Shown piece after piece: positions 25,346 through 36,079 of a DNA stretch of 64,000 nucleotides. The stretch is from Thermotogaceae bacterium (GTDB taxonomy: Bacteria; Thermotogota; Thermotogae; Thermotogales; Thermotogaceae). Location of the stretch: NCBI GenBank assembly GCA_026993805.1, contig JALWSA010000021.1, forward strand, positions 1 to 64,000, given 5' to 3'. Made by a program: the position numbers and the translations under genes. A model generated the notes under the pieces. The model was not told where the DNA came from and searched no databases. It saw only the letters and a program-made list of their open reading frames with translations. Positions within the stretch are counted from its first letter, which is position 1; every line of letters begins with the position of its first letter.

Positions 25346-26563
25346 GTGGTTTTGAAAAACGCTTTTGTGGAAGGGGAAAAAAGAGATATATACCTGAAGG
25401 GAGAAGGGGAGATTGACTGCTCCGGACTTTACGCCTATCCGTGTTTTGTGGACACCCACATGCATATCCTTGCACTCGGCACAAAGCTTTTAACCCACGA
25501 CCTTGAAAAAGAAGACTTGAAAGAGCTTCTTCAGAAGGAAAAAGAGCTTTTATTTGCGCGCGGCTGGACGCAGATGCCCTCTCTCGAACTGATAAATTCC
25601 GTAAGCTACCCCGTTGTTCTGATAAGACATTGCGGGCACCTGGCAGTGATAAACGACGCAGCGAAAGAGAAACTGGGATTCAAAGATAACGTGATCAAAG
25701 AAGAAGACATAACCAAACTCTACACTTTCTTCGACAAACAGTTCTACAAAAGGGCTTTGAAGGTGGCAGAAAGAGAGCTTTTCAAACTCGGCGTGACGTA
25801 TGTTCACTCCGATGATCTCGCTGGCAAAACATATGAGGATCTCGTTGACATACTGAAAGACGCCAAGGTAAGAATTTACGAAAAACTGGCCGTGAAAAGC
25901 CTCGGAGAGCCAAGACCTGAAATGTTCGGACAACTGACAGATAGGGTTTACATAGGAGCGCTCAAGCTCTACCTCGACGGCTCGCTTGGCGCCAGAACGG
26001 CATACATGGAAAAACCCTACCTCGATACGGGAGAAAGAGGAGAGCTTCTACACACGAAAGAAGAGCTCATAAAGTACCTTGAATTCGGCAAAAAACATGG
26101 GGTTGAAGTGTGCATACACGTTATCGGAGATGGTGCTTTTAACTTCCTCGCGCCCATACTCAAAGACTATCCGGGAAATAGGATAATACACGCTCAGTTC
26201 GCATCAGAGGAAAACCTGAAGCTTTTAAAGCATACTTCCTTCTCGGTGCAGCCTCATTTTTATTACGAAGATCAGGAACTTTTCAAATACATTCAAACGG
26301 ATGCCATGTTCTATCCATTCAAGTACATGCATGAGCACGGATATAAGGTGTGGTTTTCATCCGATGCCCCGGTCTCCCCACACGATCCAAGGTATGTCAT
26401 AGAGAGTGCTCTCAAGATGGGGGTCACAAAAGAAGAGGCTTTAAAACTTTACACGGTGGGTTCGAAAGACTGGTGCCTTTACGAAAAAGATGATCCCCTT
26501 GAAAACCTGCCCGTTCTCATAGCCATGGACGGAGGAGAGGTTATTGAAACAGCGAATTTATAA
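25346..26563 (+). CDS. Amidohydrolase family protein (YtcJ-like)
   Basis: A 405-residue metal-dependent hydrolase. DTHMHI gives the first metal-binding HxH; further metal or substrate residues are in HVIGDGAF, HAQFAS and the aspartate of SSDAPVSPHDP. SLGARTAYMEKPY is typical of the amidohydrolase_3 (YtcJ) group. The substrate is unknown. GTG 25346 follows AAGGGGG by eight bases and gives the usual family start (VVLKNAFV); the longer open frame back into the copper-pump gene is not coding. The region 25126-25345 shows no gene. Confidence 0.82.
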   Translation: MVLKNAFVEGEKRDIYLKGEGEIDCSGLYAYPCFVDTHMHILALGTKLLTHDLEKEDLKELLQKEKELLFARGWTQMPSLELINSVSYPVVLIRHCGHLAVINDAAKEKLGFKDNVIKEEDITKLYTFFDKQFYKRALKVAERELFKLGVTYVHSDDLAGKTYEDLVDILKDAKVRIYEKLAVKSLGEPRPEMFGQLTDRVYIGALKLYLDGSLGARTAYMEKPYLDTGERGELLHTKEELIKYLEFGKKHGVEVCIHVIGDGAFNFLAPILKDYPGNRIIHAQFASEENLKLLKHTSFSVQPHFYYEDQELFKYIQTDAMFYPFKYMHEHGYKVWFSSDAPVSPHDPRYVIESALKMGVTKEEALKLYTVGSKDWCLYEKDDPLENLPVLIAMDGGEVIETANL

Positions 26564-26586
26564 AAAAGCCGCCCTGTGCGGGCGGC
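26562..26586 (-). terminator. Terminator after gcvPB
   Basis: GCCGCCC (26568-26574) and GGGCGGC (26580-26586) form a seven-base-pair stem with a five-base loop. On the minus strand it is followed by six T, so it ends the gcv operon. For the plus-strand amidohydrolase gene, whose stop is only four bases before the stem, the U-run is missing. Confidence 0.88.
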
Positions 26587-26589
26587 CAT

Positions 26590-28038
26590 TCAATTTTCTG
26601 GGGTCCATCTCACAATGGGCTTTCTCGAAGCAGTCGCCTCGTCCAACCTTCTAACGGGAGTATTCCTTGGTGCTCCTTTGAGAAGCTCTGGATTTTCCCT
26701 CGCCTCTTTAACTATCTCTTTCATCGCATCAGCGAAAGCATCGAGCGTCTCCTTCGATTCGGTTTCGGTCGGCTCTATCATGAGAGCTTCTGGGACTATG
26801 AGCGGGAAGTAAACGGTTGGAGCGTGGAATCCGTAGTCGAGAAGCCTCTTTGCTACATCCAGTGTCTTTATTCCCGTCTCTTTTAGAAGCTTCGACCCAT
26901 CGGCTACGAACTCGTGCATGCAGGGTCTTTTTCCGTCAGGATCGTACGCAACAGGATAGACCCCGCGGAGCAAGGCTTTCAGGTAATTCGCGTTGAGAAC
27001 CGCAAGTTCGCTGGCCTTTGTAAGACCATCCTTTCCCATGGTGAGTATGTAAGTGTAAGCCTTGACCAGAACCCCGAAATTTCCGTAGAAAGCCCTCATC
27101 ATACCTATGGTCTTTGGAACATCGTAGTCAAGATAGTACCTCTCCCCATCCTTTCTCACAACTGGAACGGGTAAAAAGTCTTTGAGATGCTCTTTAACGC
27201 CTATTGGCCCGGAGCCCGGTCCTCCCATTCCATGCGGGGTTGAGAAGGTTTTATGAAGGTTCAGGTGCACCACATCGAATCCCATGTCACCGGGCCTTGC
27301 CTTTCCCATTACAGCGTTCAAGTTCGCTCCATCGTAATAAAGGAGTGCTCCTGCCTCGTGGGCCATCTCCGCTATCTTCAGTATGTCCCTTTCAAAGTAC
27401 CCCAGAGTGTTGGGGTTGGTAAGCATTATCGCAGCCACCGTTTCGTCAAGGTGTTTTTCGAGTTCCTTCAGATCCACAAGGCCTTCTTCACTGGATTTGA
27501 GCTCCAATACCTTGTAACCGGCCATTGCCGCAGATGCCGGGTTAGTTCCGTGCGCAGAATCCGGAACTATGACCTTATCCCTCTTCGTATCTCCTCTATC
27601 CAGATGGTAAGCCCTTATTATGAGCATTCCTGTTAACTCTCCGTGAGCACCTGCGGAAGGAACCAGTGTCATGTCGTCCGTTCCGGTTATCTCCATCAAA
27701 AGCTCTTTGAGCTCATACATCAGTCTTAGCGCGCCCTGTATCGTCTCTTCTGGTTGATATGGATGAAGGTATCTGAAAAGTGCCGCCATGTCTTCGTTGA
27801 GTTTTGGATTGTACTTCATAGTACAGGATCCAAGCGGATAGAATCCCTTGTCCACTGAGTGATTCTTGGCTTCGAGCTCGGTGTAGTGCCTGACGAGGTC
27901 AAGCTCTGAAACTTCTGGAAGATTCGCCTTCTCCTTTCTCAAAAGATAATCTTCTATTCCCAAACTCTGATCCGGTATTCCCTGATCTGGGAGTGTGTAA
28001 GCTCTCCTTCCGGAAGAAGACTTTTCGAATATCGTCAT
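26590..28038 (-). CDS. gcvPB: Glycine dehydrogenase (decarboxylating) subunit 2
   Basis: A 482-residue PLP enzyme half that decarboxylates glycine and passes the aminomethyl group to GcvH. The PLP lysine is in [27 protein letters not shown] and [12 protein letters not shown] are also diagnostic. It works as a heterotetramer with GcvPA, whose stop overlaps its start by four bases. Confidence 0.97.
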   Translation of the reverse strand: MTIFEKSSSGRRAYTLPDQGIPDQSLGIEDYLLRKEKANLPEVSELDLVRHYTELEAKNHSVDKGFYPLGSCTMKYNPKLNEDMAALFRYLHPYQPEETIQGALRLMYELKELLMEITGTDDMTLVPSAGAHGELTGMLIIRAYHLDRGDTKRDKVIVPDSAHGTNPASAAMAGYKVLELKSSEEGLVDLKELEKHLDETVAAIMLTNPNTLGYFERDILKIAEMAHEAGALLYYDGANLNAVMGKARPGDMGFDVVHLNLHKTFSTPHGMGGPGSGPIGVKEHLKDFLPVPVVRKDGERYYLDYDVPKTIGMMRAFYGNFGVLVKAYTYILTMGKDGLTKASELAVLNANYLKALLRGVYPVAYDPDGKRPCMHEFVADGSKLLKETGIKTLDVAKRLLDYGFHAPTVYFPLIVPEALMIEPTETESKETLDAFADAMKEIVKEARENPELLKGAPRNTPVRRLDEATASRKPIVRWTPEN

Positions 28039-29372
28039 GCTATCGCCTCCAAAAGTGCCTCGATGTCTTCTTTTGTTGTGAGTTCTGTTGTCGCGGCCAG
28101 GGCTTTTCCTTTCATCTCGGGCATCAATCTTTCAAGCGGGAGCGGCCCGAGTATGCCCTTTTCAGCCATATCATGCCACTTCTTCTCGTAATCCTGTCCC
28201 GCGTTGAAGACGAACTCGAAGAGGAACGGCCCGCTGAACGTAAGGTCAAAGCCCTTCCCCTTCAGGGCAGCCGCCAGATAATGTGCCGCGTTTGCTGAAC
28301 GCTTTGCAACTTCGACTATTCCCTCTTTTCCAAGGGCACTCATGTATATGGCAGCCATTACCGCAGAGTGCGCGTGGTTTGAACAGATGTTGCTCGTCGC
28401 TTTGCTTCTCCTTATGTGCTGCTCCCTGGTCTGGAGTATCATGACGTAACCCGTCTTTCCATCCACATCCTTCGTCTCACCAATGAGTCTTCCGGGCATG
28501 GTCCTTATATGTTTCATCCTCGTCGAGAAGAAGCCAAAGCCTGGTCCGCCGAGTGCAGGGAAGTTTCCAAGAGCCTGTCCTTCTCCCACGACTATATCGG
28601 CTCCAAAGCTTCCCGGTGGCTCGAGCAGGGCAAGTGCTATCGGATCTGCTGCCACAACGAAAGGAACCTTCTCCGGAATCGCCTCCCTTGCCGCCTTCAG
28701 ATCTTCCACCACACCGAAGAAATTCGGCTGCTGGATAGCTACTCCGCCGACATCTTCCGAGATCATCTTCTTCAAAGCCTCATAATCCGTTCTTCCCGTC
28801 TTTTCATCGAAATCCACAAACTCCACATCTATCCCCTGAGGCTTTACATAGGTCTCAACGGTCCTTATGTACTCAGGGTGCACTGCCTTCGAAAGAATTA
28901 CCTTTGGCTTTTTGGAAATCCTGACCGCCATTAGCATTGCTTCCGCAAGTGCGGAAGCGCCATCGTACATCGAAGCATTCGTGACTTCCATTCCTGTTAG
29001 CTCGCATATCATCGTCTGGTATTCGAAAAGCGCCTGCAGCGTTCCCTGCGATACTTCTGCCTGATACGGGGTGTAAGCAGTGACGAATCCCGGCTTTGAA
29101 GCAAGGTGCTGAACCACCGAAGGTATGAACCTGTAATAGATCCCCGCACCGAGGAAAACCCTCATCTCATCGAGGGTTTTGTTTTCTCGAGCGAGCCCCA
29201 TCAGGATCTTCTTTACTGTAAACTCATCCCTTGACTCCGGAATCTTGAGCTCTTCCGGGGATATAGTCTTGGGAACATCGACGAAAAGATCTTCTATGGA
29301 GCTCACTCCTATGGTTTCAAGCATCTCTTTTATGTCTTGCTCTGTATGTGGAAGATAAGGGTACCTTTTCAC
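28035..29372 (-). CDS. gcvPA: Glycine dehydrogenase (decarboxylating) subunit 1
   Basis: A 445-residue N-terminal half of the P protein, with [34 protein letters not shown] and [12 protein letters not shown]. The split P protein is the form found in Thermotogae and many Gram-positives. It starts at 29372, six bases after gcvH. Together with GcvPB it needs GcvT and a lipoamide dehydrogenase, neither of which is in the window. Confidence 0.97.
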   Translation of the reverse strand: MKRYPYLPHTEQDIKEMLETIGVSSIEDLFVDVPKTISPEELKIPESRDEFTVKKILMGLARENKTLDEMRVFLGAGIYYRFIPSVVQHLASKPGFVTAYTPYQAEVSQGTLQALFEYQTMICELTGMEVTNASMYDGASALAEAMLMAVRISKKPKVILSKAVHPEYIRTVETYVKPQGIDVEFVDFDEKTGRTDYEALKKMISEDVGGVAIQQPNFFGVVEDLKAAREAIPEKVPFVVAADPIALALLEPPGSFGADIVVGEGQALGNFPALGGPGFGFFSTRMKHIRTMPGRLIGETKDVDGKTGYVMILQTREQHIRRSKATSNICSNHAHSAVMAAIYMSALGKEGIVEVAKRSANAAHYLAAALKGKGFDLTFSGPFLFEFVFNAGQDYEKKWHDMAEKGILGPLPLERLMPEMKGKALAATTELTTKEDIEALLEAIA

Positions 29373-29378
29373 CTCTTA

Positions 29379-29753
29379 TCACCCTTCCTGCTCGACGAAC
29401 TTCTTGTACTCTTCCTCTGTCATGAGGTCATCTAACTCAGAAGGATCGGAAAGTTCTACTTCCACGAGCCACCCTTCACCTTCTGCATCTTGGTTAACGA
29501 GCTCTGGAGTATCAGAAAGCTTCTCGTTAACGGCCACCACCTTTCCAGAAACGGGAGCGTAGATGTCTTCAGCCGCCTTGACGGATTCTATCGACATGAA
29601 CTCCTCGCCTTTCTTGATCTCCTTACCAACCTCTGGAAGATCGACATAGACGATATCTCCAAGTTCTTCTTGAGCGTGATTGGATATGCCTATTCTCGCT
29701 TTGCTTCCCTCAAGAACTTCAACCCACTCATGGGTCTTGCTGTATTTCTTCAC
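29379..29753 (-). CDS. gcvH: Glycine cleavage system H protein
   Basis: A 124-residue lipoyl carrier. The lipoylated lysine is in the motif SIESVKAAEDIYAPVSG. The start is set at GTG 29753 (KKYSKTHEW), four bases after GGAGGTGAT; the upstream ATG precedes that Shine-Dalgarno sequence. First gene of the gcvH-gcvPA-gcvPB operon. gcvT is not upstream as it often is. Confidence 0.95.
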   Translation of the reverse strand: MKKYSKTHEWVEVLEGSKARIGISNHAQEELGDIVYVDLPEVGKEIKKGEEFMSIESVKAAEDIYAPVSGKVVAVNEKLSDTPELVNQDAEGEGWLVEVELSDPSELDDLMTEEEYKKFVEQEG

Positions 29754-29778
29754 ACCGATCACCTCCATGGAAATTTGT

Positions 29779-29822
29779 TTGTGACCTTTTCACAATTATA
29801 GGTCTTCCGCCCCTCGTGACAA
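29779..29822 (-). promoter_or_regulatory. gcvH: gcv operon promoter with overlapping palindromic operator
   Basis: On the minus strand TTGTCA (29817-29822) is 16 bases from a perfect TATAAT (29795-29800). Immediately downstream, at the expected transcription start, lies a 6-5-6 palindrome, TTGTGACCTTTTCACAA on the plus strand (29779-29795). Its place predicts repression. The five-base spacer differs by one from usual Rex and CRP-family sites, so the regulator is undetermined. No glycine riboswitch is present. Confidence 0.75.
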
Positions 29823-29886
29823 AAATTAACCAAACCTTGTGCTATTTTATATCCCTGATTCGACTTTTTGGAAAAGTATCAAAGCT

Positions 29887-30597
29887 TTATGCAAAAAAGC
29901 CGACAATCCAGTCCAATAGGGGGATTATGGCTATGGAGGGCAAAAAGTTACCTACCTTTATCTCCTTTATTTCGAGGAGCCGAATTCCTATAGCGAAGAC
30001 GAGTATACCGCCGAGAGCCGTCATATCGGACAGGTACATCGGTTCTGAGAGAAAGTAAAGCCATTTCGAGAATGATACAAGCAGCCCCTGAAAGAATAGG
30101 ATCCACACGGCTGAGAACATAACGCCTAATCCATAAAGGGATGCGAGGATGGATGAAGATATAAAATCCATGAGAGACTTAACCAAAATCAAACTCGGAT
30201 CGTTTCTGAGGCCTATGTTGAGACACCCGACTATGGTCATAGGACCTATGGTGAAAAGGAGAGAAGCACTGACAAATCCAGTTGCGAAGTCTCCCTCACC
30301 ACCAACTTTCCCCGCCAATTTCTCAAGTGAGTCTTCTATCCTCGAAATCTCACCTATGATTCCACCTATCAAAAGGGAGAGAAGTATTAAAAGAAAATCA
30401 GGCTTGCCAGGGGCTTTCACAGAAGGGTCGATCATGGGTCGGATTATCATCGCTATTCCTATCGAAAGGCTTATCAAACCCACAGACGTGAACATGGCCT
30501 TTTTTACCCTATCCGGAATTCCCTTCCCAGCGAAAATGCCGATGATGCTTCCCGCAACAACCGCCAGCGTATTAACGATGGTCGCGTAATGAAACAT
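29887..30597 (-). CDS. DUF554 family membrane protein (YqgA-like)
   Basis: A 236-residue protein with about six or seven hydrophobic segments. The opening TIVNTLAVVAGSIIGIFAGK and GPMTIVGCLNIGL fit the DUF554 (YqgA) family of putative transport proteins with no known substrate. It lies directly after recG (two-base gap) and before the gcv promoter, and no terminator is seen between. Confidence 0.86.
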   Translation of the reverse strand: MFHYATIVNTLAVVAGSIIGIFAGKGIPDRVKKAMFTSVGLISLSIGIAMIIRPMIDPSVKAPGKPDFLLILLSLLIGGIIGEISRIEDSLEKLAGKVGGEGDFATGFVSASLLFTIGPMTIVGCLNIGLRNDPSLILVKSLMDFISSSILASLYGLGVMFSAVWILFFQGLLVSFSKWLYFLSEPMYLSDMTALGGILVFAIGIRLLEIKEIKVGNFLPSIAIIPLLDWIVGFFA

Positions 30598-30599
30598 GA

Positions 30600-32930
30600 T
30601 CAGCTCACCTCCAGAAGACGTATCCTGTCCCCGTACATTTCGTGAACTTTTCTGTAGAGCATATCATATTTGGTCATCTCGGGATCCTCTCTAACGATCT
30701 CGAAGGCGTCTATCCGAGCCTTTCTCAAAATCTCAACATCGCGAACCACATCAGCAAACCTGAATTCGGGAAGTCCATGCTGCTTCGTTCCCAAAAACTC
30801 CCCAGGTCCCCTTAGCTTCAAATCGTACTCCGCTATCTTGAAGCCGTCATTGGTACTCTCAAAGAACTTGAGCTTTTCGTAGCTTTCCATGTCTATATCG
30901 CCGTAGACGAGAAAACAGTAAGCCTGATGACGGCTCCTCCCGACCCTGCCGCGTAGCTGATGCAGCTGTGCAAGGCCGAATCTTTCGGGATTTTCTATCA
31001 CCATAACTGTGGCATCCGGTACATCTATACCGACTTCCACAACGGTTGTGGAAACCAGAATATCCGCTTCGTGCGATGCAAACTCTTCCATAACCCTCTC
31101 TTTCTCACTATCCGGCATCCTCCCATGAAGGAGCGAGACGCGTAGATCTGGAAACACCTCTTTCGAAAGATATTCGTACATCTCCGTTGCGGCTTTGAGC
31201 ACTATTCTGTCGGATTCCTCTATCAAGGGATAGACTATGAAGGCTTGATGGCCTCTCTCAACTTCCTCCCTGACGAATTCAAAAACTTCCCTTATCTTTG
31301 AGACTGGTACCATCATCGTCTTGACCGGCTTCCTCCCAGGCGGCATCTCGTCTATTATGGAGACGTCAAGATCGCCGTAAAGTGTCATCGAGAGAGTTCT
31401 CGGGATGGGCGTTGCGGTCATAACGAGCGTATCGACCATCTTCCCCTTGTTCATGAGTGCTTCTCTCTGCTTAACGCCAAACCTGTGCTGTTCATCTATT
31501 ATCACCAATCCGAGGTTCAAAAAGCGCACATCTTCCTGTATTAGAGCGTGAGTTCCCACTACAAGATCCACCATGCCATTTTTTATCGCGCTCTTTATCT
31601 TTTTCTTCTGAGACTGGGGGGTAGAACCCGTGAGCAAGGCAATCCTAATGCCGAGCTTTTCGAGCTCTTTCATTCTGGCGTAATGCTGGAGCGCGAGTAT
31701 TAGAGTTGGTGCCATCATGGCTCCTTGATAGCCAGCTTCGAAGTTATCAACGAGAGCAAGTTGTGCTACCACCGTCTTTCCACAACCGACATCTCCTTGA
31801 AGAAGCCTGTTCATCGGCTTTTCTGACGCCATATCCTTTCTTATCTCACTGTGAGCCCTTTTCTGAGCGTCTGTTAGCTCGAAAGATAGAAAGCTCAAAA
31901 ATTTCTCCGCGAGCTCTCCTTTTATCTTTTTGGGAATTCCTCCCACCTTTTGCTGGCGCTGCCTCGTCATGGCAAGTGCCAATTGGAAGTAAAAGAGTTC
32001 CTCGTACGAGAGCCTCTCTCTGGATTTCCTCAAATGGTATATCGTCTTTGGAAAATGCATACCATAGAGCGCTCTTTTCCTGTCGAGGAGCTTCCTCTTA
32101 TCTACCAAAAATTTTGGAAAATCATCTTGGAATGTGCACACAACCGATATGTTCTCCCTGAAGATTTTCCTCATTATCTTCTGAGATATACCACTCGTAA
32201 GCCTGTATATGGGAAGTATCTCCCTTCTGAAATCTCCTTCTGATGCACTTATCTCTGGATTCGATATCTCGTAATTTCCGTAAAGACCCTCTTTAACCGT
32301 CCCTGTCACAAAAACTTCTTTACCCCTCAGAAGCTTGATTTGATCGTAAACATACTCCTGATTGAACCACTTCAAAGCTATCGAGCTGAGACCGTCCGAG
32401 AGAGTCGCGGATACTATCACCATACCCCTGACCTTTCTCTTATCAACGGATGTTATCTTCCCCCTTGTCGTTACCTTCTCGTTTCTCTTGAGCTCATTTA
32501 TCGGCACTACTTTTCTTCTATCCTCATAATCTCGCGGCAGATAGAACGCGAGATCCACCATTCTCTCTATTCCCAACTTTTTAAGAATCTTTGCCCTCGA
32601 CGGTCCCACACCTTTGGCGTACTTTATATCCGAATCCGGATTCTTGGGTTTTTCACAGTCTGGAGCACCTATGAAAAACCAGTTCCTGTACTTCTCTATC
32701 ATTCCAAGGGCGCCAGAGATCCTCTTCTTCCTTCTGACCTCGGGCAAAGTAGGGATAGGACGCACATAGTCTATGAGGAGAGCTAACTTCTCTTTCGCCT
32801 TTTCATCTTGAAGGAGAGGATCGTCTATGGAGGATGCCATGTTTAGAGCACCCACGAGAAGATTCAAATCTCCCTTTAGTAGTGCCTTTTCAAGAATTTC
32901 AAGCAATTCCTCAACCAATATCTTCATCAC
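30600..32930 (-). CDS. recG: ATP-dependent DNA helicase RecG
   Basis: A 776-residue helicase that reverses stalled forks and migrates Holliday junctions. An N-terminal helical extension of about 100 residues precedes the wedge/OB domain ([23 protein letters not shown]), then Walker A GDVGCGKT near residue 380, DEQH box [23 protein letters not shown], and the C-terminal [15 protein letters not shown]. Length matches the Thermotoga RecG (about 780). The start overlaps the stop of the upstream hydrolase by four bases. Confidence 0.97.
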   Translation of the reverse strand: MMKILVEELLEILEKALLKGDLNLLVGALNMASSIDDPLLQDEKAKEKLALLIDYVRPIPTLPEVRRKKRISGALGMIEKYRNWFFIGAPDCEKPKNPDSDIKYAKGVGPSRAKILKKLGIERMVDLAFYLPRDYEDRRKVVPINELKRNEKVTTRGKITSVDKRKVRGMVIVSATLSDGLSSIALKWFNQEYVYDQIKLLRGKEVFVTGTVKEGLYGNYEISNPEISASEGDFRREILPIYRLTSGISQKIMRKIFRENISVVCTFQDDFPKFLVDKRKLLDRKRALYGMHFPKTIYHLRKSRERLSYEELFYFQLALAMTRQRQQKVGGIPKKIKGELAEKFLSFLSFELTDAQKRAHSEIRKDMASEKPMNRLLQGDVGCGKTVVAQLALVDNFEAGYQGAMMAPTLILALQHYARMKELEKLGIRIALLTGSTPQSQKKKIKSAIKNGMVDLVVGTHALIQEDVRFLNLGLVIIDEQHRFGVKQREALMNKGKMVDTLVMTATPIPRTLSMTLYGDLDVSIIDEMPPGRKPVKTMMVPVSKIREVFEFVREEVERGHQAFIVYPLIEESDRIVLKAATEMYEYLSKEVFPDLRVSLLHGRMPDSEKERVMEEFASHEADILVSTTVVEVGIDVPDATVMVIENPERFGLAQLHQLRGRVGRSRHQAYCFLVYGDIDMESYEKLKFFESTNDGFKIAEYDLKLRGPGEFLGTKQHGLPEFRFADVVRDVEILRKARIDAFEIVREDPEMTKYDMLYRKVHEMYGDRIRLLEVS

Positions 32931-33844
32931 TTCACCTCTTGGAAGAAGCGATCCGTCTTATTAGTTATGAAACTTCTCCAGAGGAGAAAAGACGTTATGT
33001 GACCAGCGGGAAGGTAATATCTCCTCTTCGCTTCAGATCCAAGGAAATGGTAGAGCTCGTCCGACGATCTTCTCGGAATGAATATATCGAAAAGGGCTGT
33101 GAACATAACCGTGGGTGCTTTCACAAACTTCGCGAATACCAACGGATCGTACTCATAGCAAGGCATAGGAGCACTGTCCAAGGTTATGTGTGGACTTTCG
33201 AGTTCTTCTATGTACCTATAAAAATTATTCCTTGAGTGATAGAACATACATTTTTCCCTGTCGCATTCCTGATTGTTTTCATACTGTACACGAAGCATCT
33301 TCGTGGCAATACTCTCCCAGGTTATATAAAGAAAATTGCCTCCCGTCACAGAAAGCGACACTCCCGAAAGATCGTTCCTGAAAGCCGCGACCATCGTGGC
33401 GATCATTCCGCCGAAGGAGTACCCCATGAGATACAGTGGATAGCCCCAGTTGTCTGCAAGCCAGTCAAGAGAAGAGAGAGCATCGACAACGGCGTGCTCG
33501 AACCTCGATCTCAGAATCTCGTTGCTCGTGGTGTCAAGAAACATCTCACCGCTTCTCTTCCCATGTGGAGTTCTGTCAAAGTGATACGGGAGAATCATCA
33601 GTGCAGATGAATATCCGAGCTCCGCTATCTTCTTCGGAAAGTATCTTAAATACTTCAGGTTGTACCTTCCGAGACCGTGTATGAAGAGCAGGCTTCCTTT
33701 TCCACCGGAAGATGGATAAATGTAAAGGTGAACGAGAGAAGCTTCCCTGTATTCACAGGGATAGGGGCTCTTGAGCAAAACCTTGTCCTCATTTTTAGAA
33801 ACTACCTCGTATCCTCCCTTGTAATGGGAAGCGAATGTCCTCAT
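32927..33844 (-). CDS. Alpha/beta hydrolase, unknown substrate
   Basis: A 305-residue cytoplasmic hydrolase: oxyanion-hole region FIHGLGRYN, nucleophile elbow GYSFGG, acid probably in [11 protein letters not shown] and histidine in PAGHITS. No signal peptide. It sits between pheS (five-base gap) and recG (four-base overlap), so it is in a housekeeping operon, but no link in function is visible. The substrate is unknown. Confidence 0.82.
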   Translation of the reverse strand: MRTFASHYKGGYEVVSKNEDKVLLKSPYPCEYREASLVHLYIYPSSGGKGSLLFIHGLGRYNLKYLRYFPKKIAELGYSSALMILPYHFDRTPHGKRSGEMFLDTTSNEILRSRFEHAVVDALSSLDWLADNWGYPLYLMGYSFGGMIATMVAAFRNDLSGVSLSVTGGNFLYITWESIATKMLRVQYENNQECDREKCMFYHSRNNFYRYIEELESPHITLDSAPMPCYEYDPLVFAKFVKAPTVMFTALFDIFIPRRSSDELYHFLGSEAKRRYYLPAGHITSFLLWRSFITNKTDRFFQEVK

Positions 33845-33849
33845 AGCCC

Positions 33850-34824
33850 TCAGTAATTCCTGAGAAATCTCAGATCGTTCCTAACCAGCTCTCTTATGTC
33901 CTTAATGCCGTACTTTATCATCGCGATCCTATCCATTCCCATTCCAAACGCGAAGCCCGACCACTCTTCCGGATCATAACCAACGCTCTTGAATACCTCC
34001 GGATCCACCATCCCCGCTCCCAATATCTCGAGCCAGCCGTAGCCCTCAAGGTAGACATCTACTTCAAAAGAAGGCTCCGTGAACGGGAAGAAACTCGGTT
34101 TGAGCCTTACTCTCGCTCCTTCACCGAATATCCTTCTTGCAAACTCCTCCAAAGTGAACTTCAGATGCGTGACGCTCACATTCCTGTCCACATAAAGTCC
34201 TTCACACTGGTGAAAAACCGGGAGGTGTGTGGCATCGTAATCTCTTCTGTAAACCTTTCCTGGAGAGATTATCGCAAGTGGCGGTTTTTTAGCCAGCATG
34301 GTTCTTATCTGAACAGGAGATGTGTGCGTTCTCAAAAGGAGCTTATCGCTGAAATAGAAAGAATCGTGCTCGTCCCTTGCAGGATGCCACTCTGGAGTGT
34401 TGAGAGCATCGAAATTGTGCCAAGTGTCCTCAATCTCAGGACCTTCCACAACTTCGTATCCCATCGATACGAATATCTCCTCTATCTCTCTCCAGACTTT
34501 CATAACCGGATGATTGTGCCCGACCTTTCTCCTGGCGCCTGGAAGAGTTATATCAACCCATAGCCTTTCATACAGCTTCCTTTTCTCTTCTTCCTCGAGC
34601 TGCTCCCTTCTCTCACTCAAAAGCTTTTCCACAAAGCTCTTTAGGTCATTAACGCTTTTCCCGTACTCCTTCCTCTCCTGCGGCGGTATTTCTTTTATCT
34701 TCTTCATGAGCTGCGAAACTATTCCCTTCTTCCCAAGGTACTTGACCCTTAGGTCGTTCAAGCTCTTCATATCCTTCGCACTATTTATCTCATTCTCAGC
34801 TTCCCTTCTGATGTCTTCGAACAC
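33850..34824 (-). CDS. pheS: Phenylalanine-tRNA ligase alpha subunit
   Basis: A 324-residue class II synthetase subunit. N-terminal coiled coil (about 1-85), then [14 protein letters not shown], the motif-2 region [22 protein letters not shown] and motif 3 [16 protein letters not shown] 34824 lies six bases after GGGGGTG; the earlier TTG precedes this site. The beta subunit gene pheT, often next, is not adjacent: the next gene is an unrelated hydrolase. Confidence 0.95.
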   Translation of the reverse strand: MFEDIRREAENEINSAKDMKSLNDLRVKYLGKKGIVSQLMKKIKEIPPQERKEYGKSVNDLKSFVEKLLSERREQLEEEEKRKLYERLWVDITLPGARRKVGHNHPVMKVWREIEEIFVSMGYEVVEGPEIEDTWHNFDALNTPEWHPARDEHDSFYFSDKLLLRTHTSPVQIRTMLAKKPPLAIISPGKVYRRDYDATHLPVFHQCEGLYVDRNVSVTHLKFTLEEFARRIFGEGARVRLKPSFFPFTEPSFEVDVYLEGYGWLEILGAGMVDPEVFKSVGYDPEEWSGFAFGMGMDRIAMIKYGIKDIRELVRNDLRFLRNY

Positions 34825-34908
34825 AACGAGCACCCCCTGAGTCAAACTATTGGGTAAAATATAGAAACGGAAGCTTTTCTGGATTCTACCACAGAAGGAG
34901 GATCAAAA

Positions 34909-36075
34909 TTGCGAAAAAGCATTTTCCTATACAGCTTGGTATTGGCGTTTGTAGTCTCATCCATCGTCTCTCTCGTTTATGTGGCCCTGAGAAATGAAAT
35001 GGCCCACTACTTTGAATCGGTCATGAGAGAGATACTCCGTGATTCACTGAAAAATATTAAAGAATCCATTCTGAATCAGCTCTCAAGAGATGAAATCAAG
35101 CAGCTCGTGGAAAACGGAGACTTCACCAAAATAGCCGATATGATCTCCCGCAGGGCCTCCGTTCATGGTGTGAAAATAGACGGGTACGCCACACCCGCAA
35201 ATCTCCCCGCATGTAAAACCGATGGGGATTTAGAAGGTTGTAAAGATTACATAGTCATGAACATAGACTACCATGGAAAGAAGATACAGGTTTATATAAA
35301 CATGCAAAAGTTGCTTAGCAAGGTTCAAAATCCGAGGTATGGAATATATTCGGGTGGCAACACGGAGATAGTAAAAGACTACAACATACACGTCGTGGAA
35401 AGGCGGGCAAGCCCCAAAGCACTTATAACTCTCGGAGTAATATTCGTACTCTCCACTTATTCTTTCTACAGATTGCTCGAGAAGTTCACGGCTCATGCGC
35501 AGAGTGAGAGTGCTTTGATCCCCATGGTGAAAATGATGGAAAAAAGAGATCCTTACACTGCTGGTCACTCCAAGAGAGTCGCAAGGCTCTCGAGGGATTT
35601 TGCGAAATACCTTGGACTTAAAGGGGAGAAGATAAAGATCATCTATAAAGCCGGTCTACTCCACGATATAGGCAAAATAGGTATACCGGAGAAAATCCTC
35701 CTGAAACCAGGCAAACTCCTCCCCGATGAATTCGAAATAGTTAAAAAACACCCGCTCCTCTCAGAAGAAATCTTAAAAGGCATACCGGGATACGAAAGGA
35801 TAGCCCGAATAGTGAGATACCATCACGAAAGATGTGATGGGAGCGGTTATCCAGACGGCTTGGTGTGCGATGAGATACCACTCGAATCCAAGATAATAGC
35901 CATTGTGGACGTCTACGACGCCCTCACGAGCGAAAGGGCATATCGAAAAAGCTGGAGCCCCGAACAGGCTCTGAAATACATAAAACAAAACGCGGGGAAA
36001 CTCTTCGATGAAAGATTAGCGGATAAATTCGTCGAAATGATGGAAAAACGAGTGCAAAAGAGAAAAGTCGCGTAA
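34909..36075 (+). CDS. Membrane-bound HD-GYP c-di-GMP phosphodiesterase
   Basis: A 388-residue signalling protein. Membrane helix at about 7-28, an extracytoplasmic sensor of about 135 residues, a second helix at about 168-185, then an HD-GYP domain: HSKRVARLSRDFA, LLHDIGKIGIPE (near 250), HHERCDGSGYPDGL (near 308) and DVYDALTSERAYR. All metal and GYP residues are present, so degradation of c-di-GMP is likely. The sensor contains CKTDGDLEGC, a possible disulfide loop. TTG 34909 lies seven bases after AGGAGG. Monocistronic, divergent from pheS. Confidence 0.93.
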   Translation: MRKSIFLYSLVLAFVVSSIVSLVYVALRNEMAHYFESVMREILRDSLKNIKESILNQLSRDEIKQLVENGDFTKIADMISRRASVHGVKIDGYATPANLPACKTDGDLEGCKDYIVMNIDYHGKKIQVYINMQKLLSKVQNPRYGIYSGGNTEIVKDYNIHVVERRASPKALITLGVIFVLSTYSFYRLLEKFTAHAQSESALIPMVKMMEKRDPYTAGHSKRVARLSRDFAKYLGLKGEKIKIIYKAGLLHDIGKIGIPEKILLKPGKLLPDEFEIVKKHPLLSEEILKGIPGYERIARIVRYHHERCDGSGYPDGLVCDEIPLESKIIAIVDVYDALTSERAYRKSWSPEQALKYIKQNAGKLFDERLADKFVEMMEKRVQKRKVA

Positions 36076-36079
36076 AATC

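Noticed and set aside
29754-29886. Glycine riboswitch upstream of gcvH
   Set aside because: The gap is too short and lacks the conserved tandem aptamer sequences; a promoter and a palindrome explain it.
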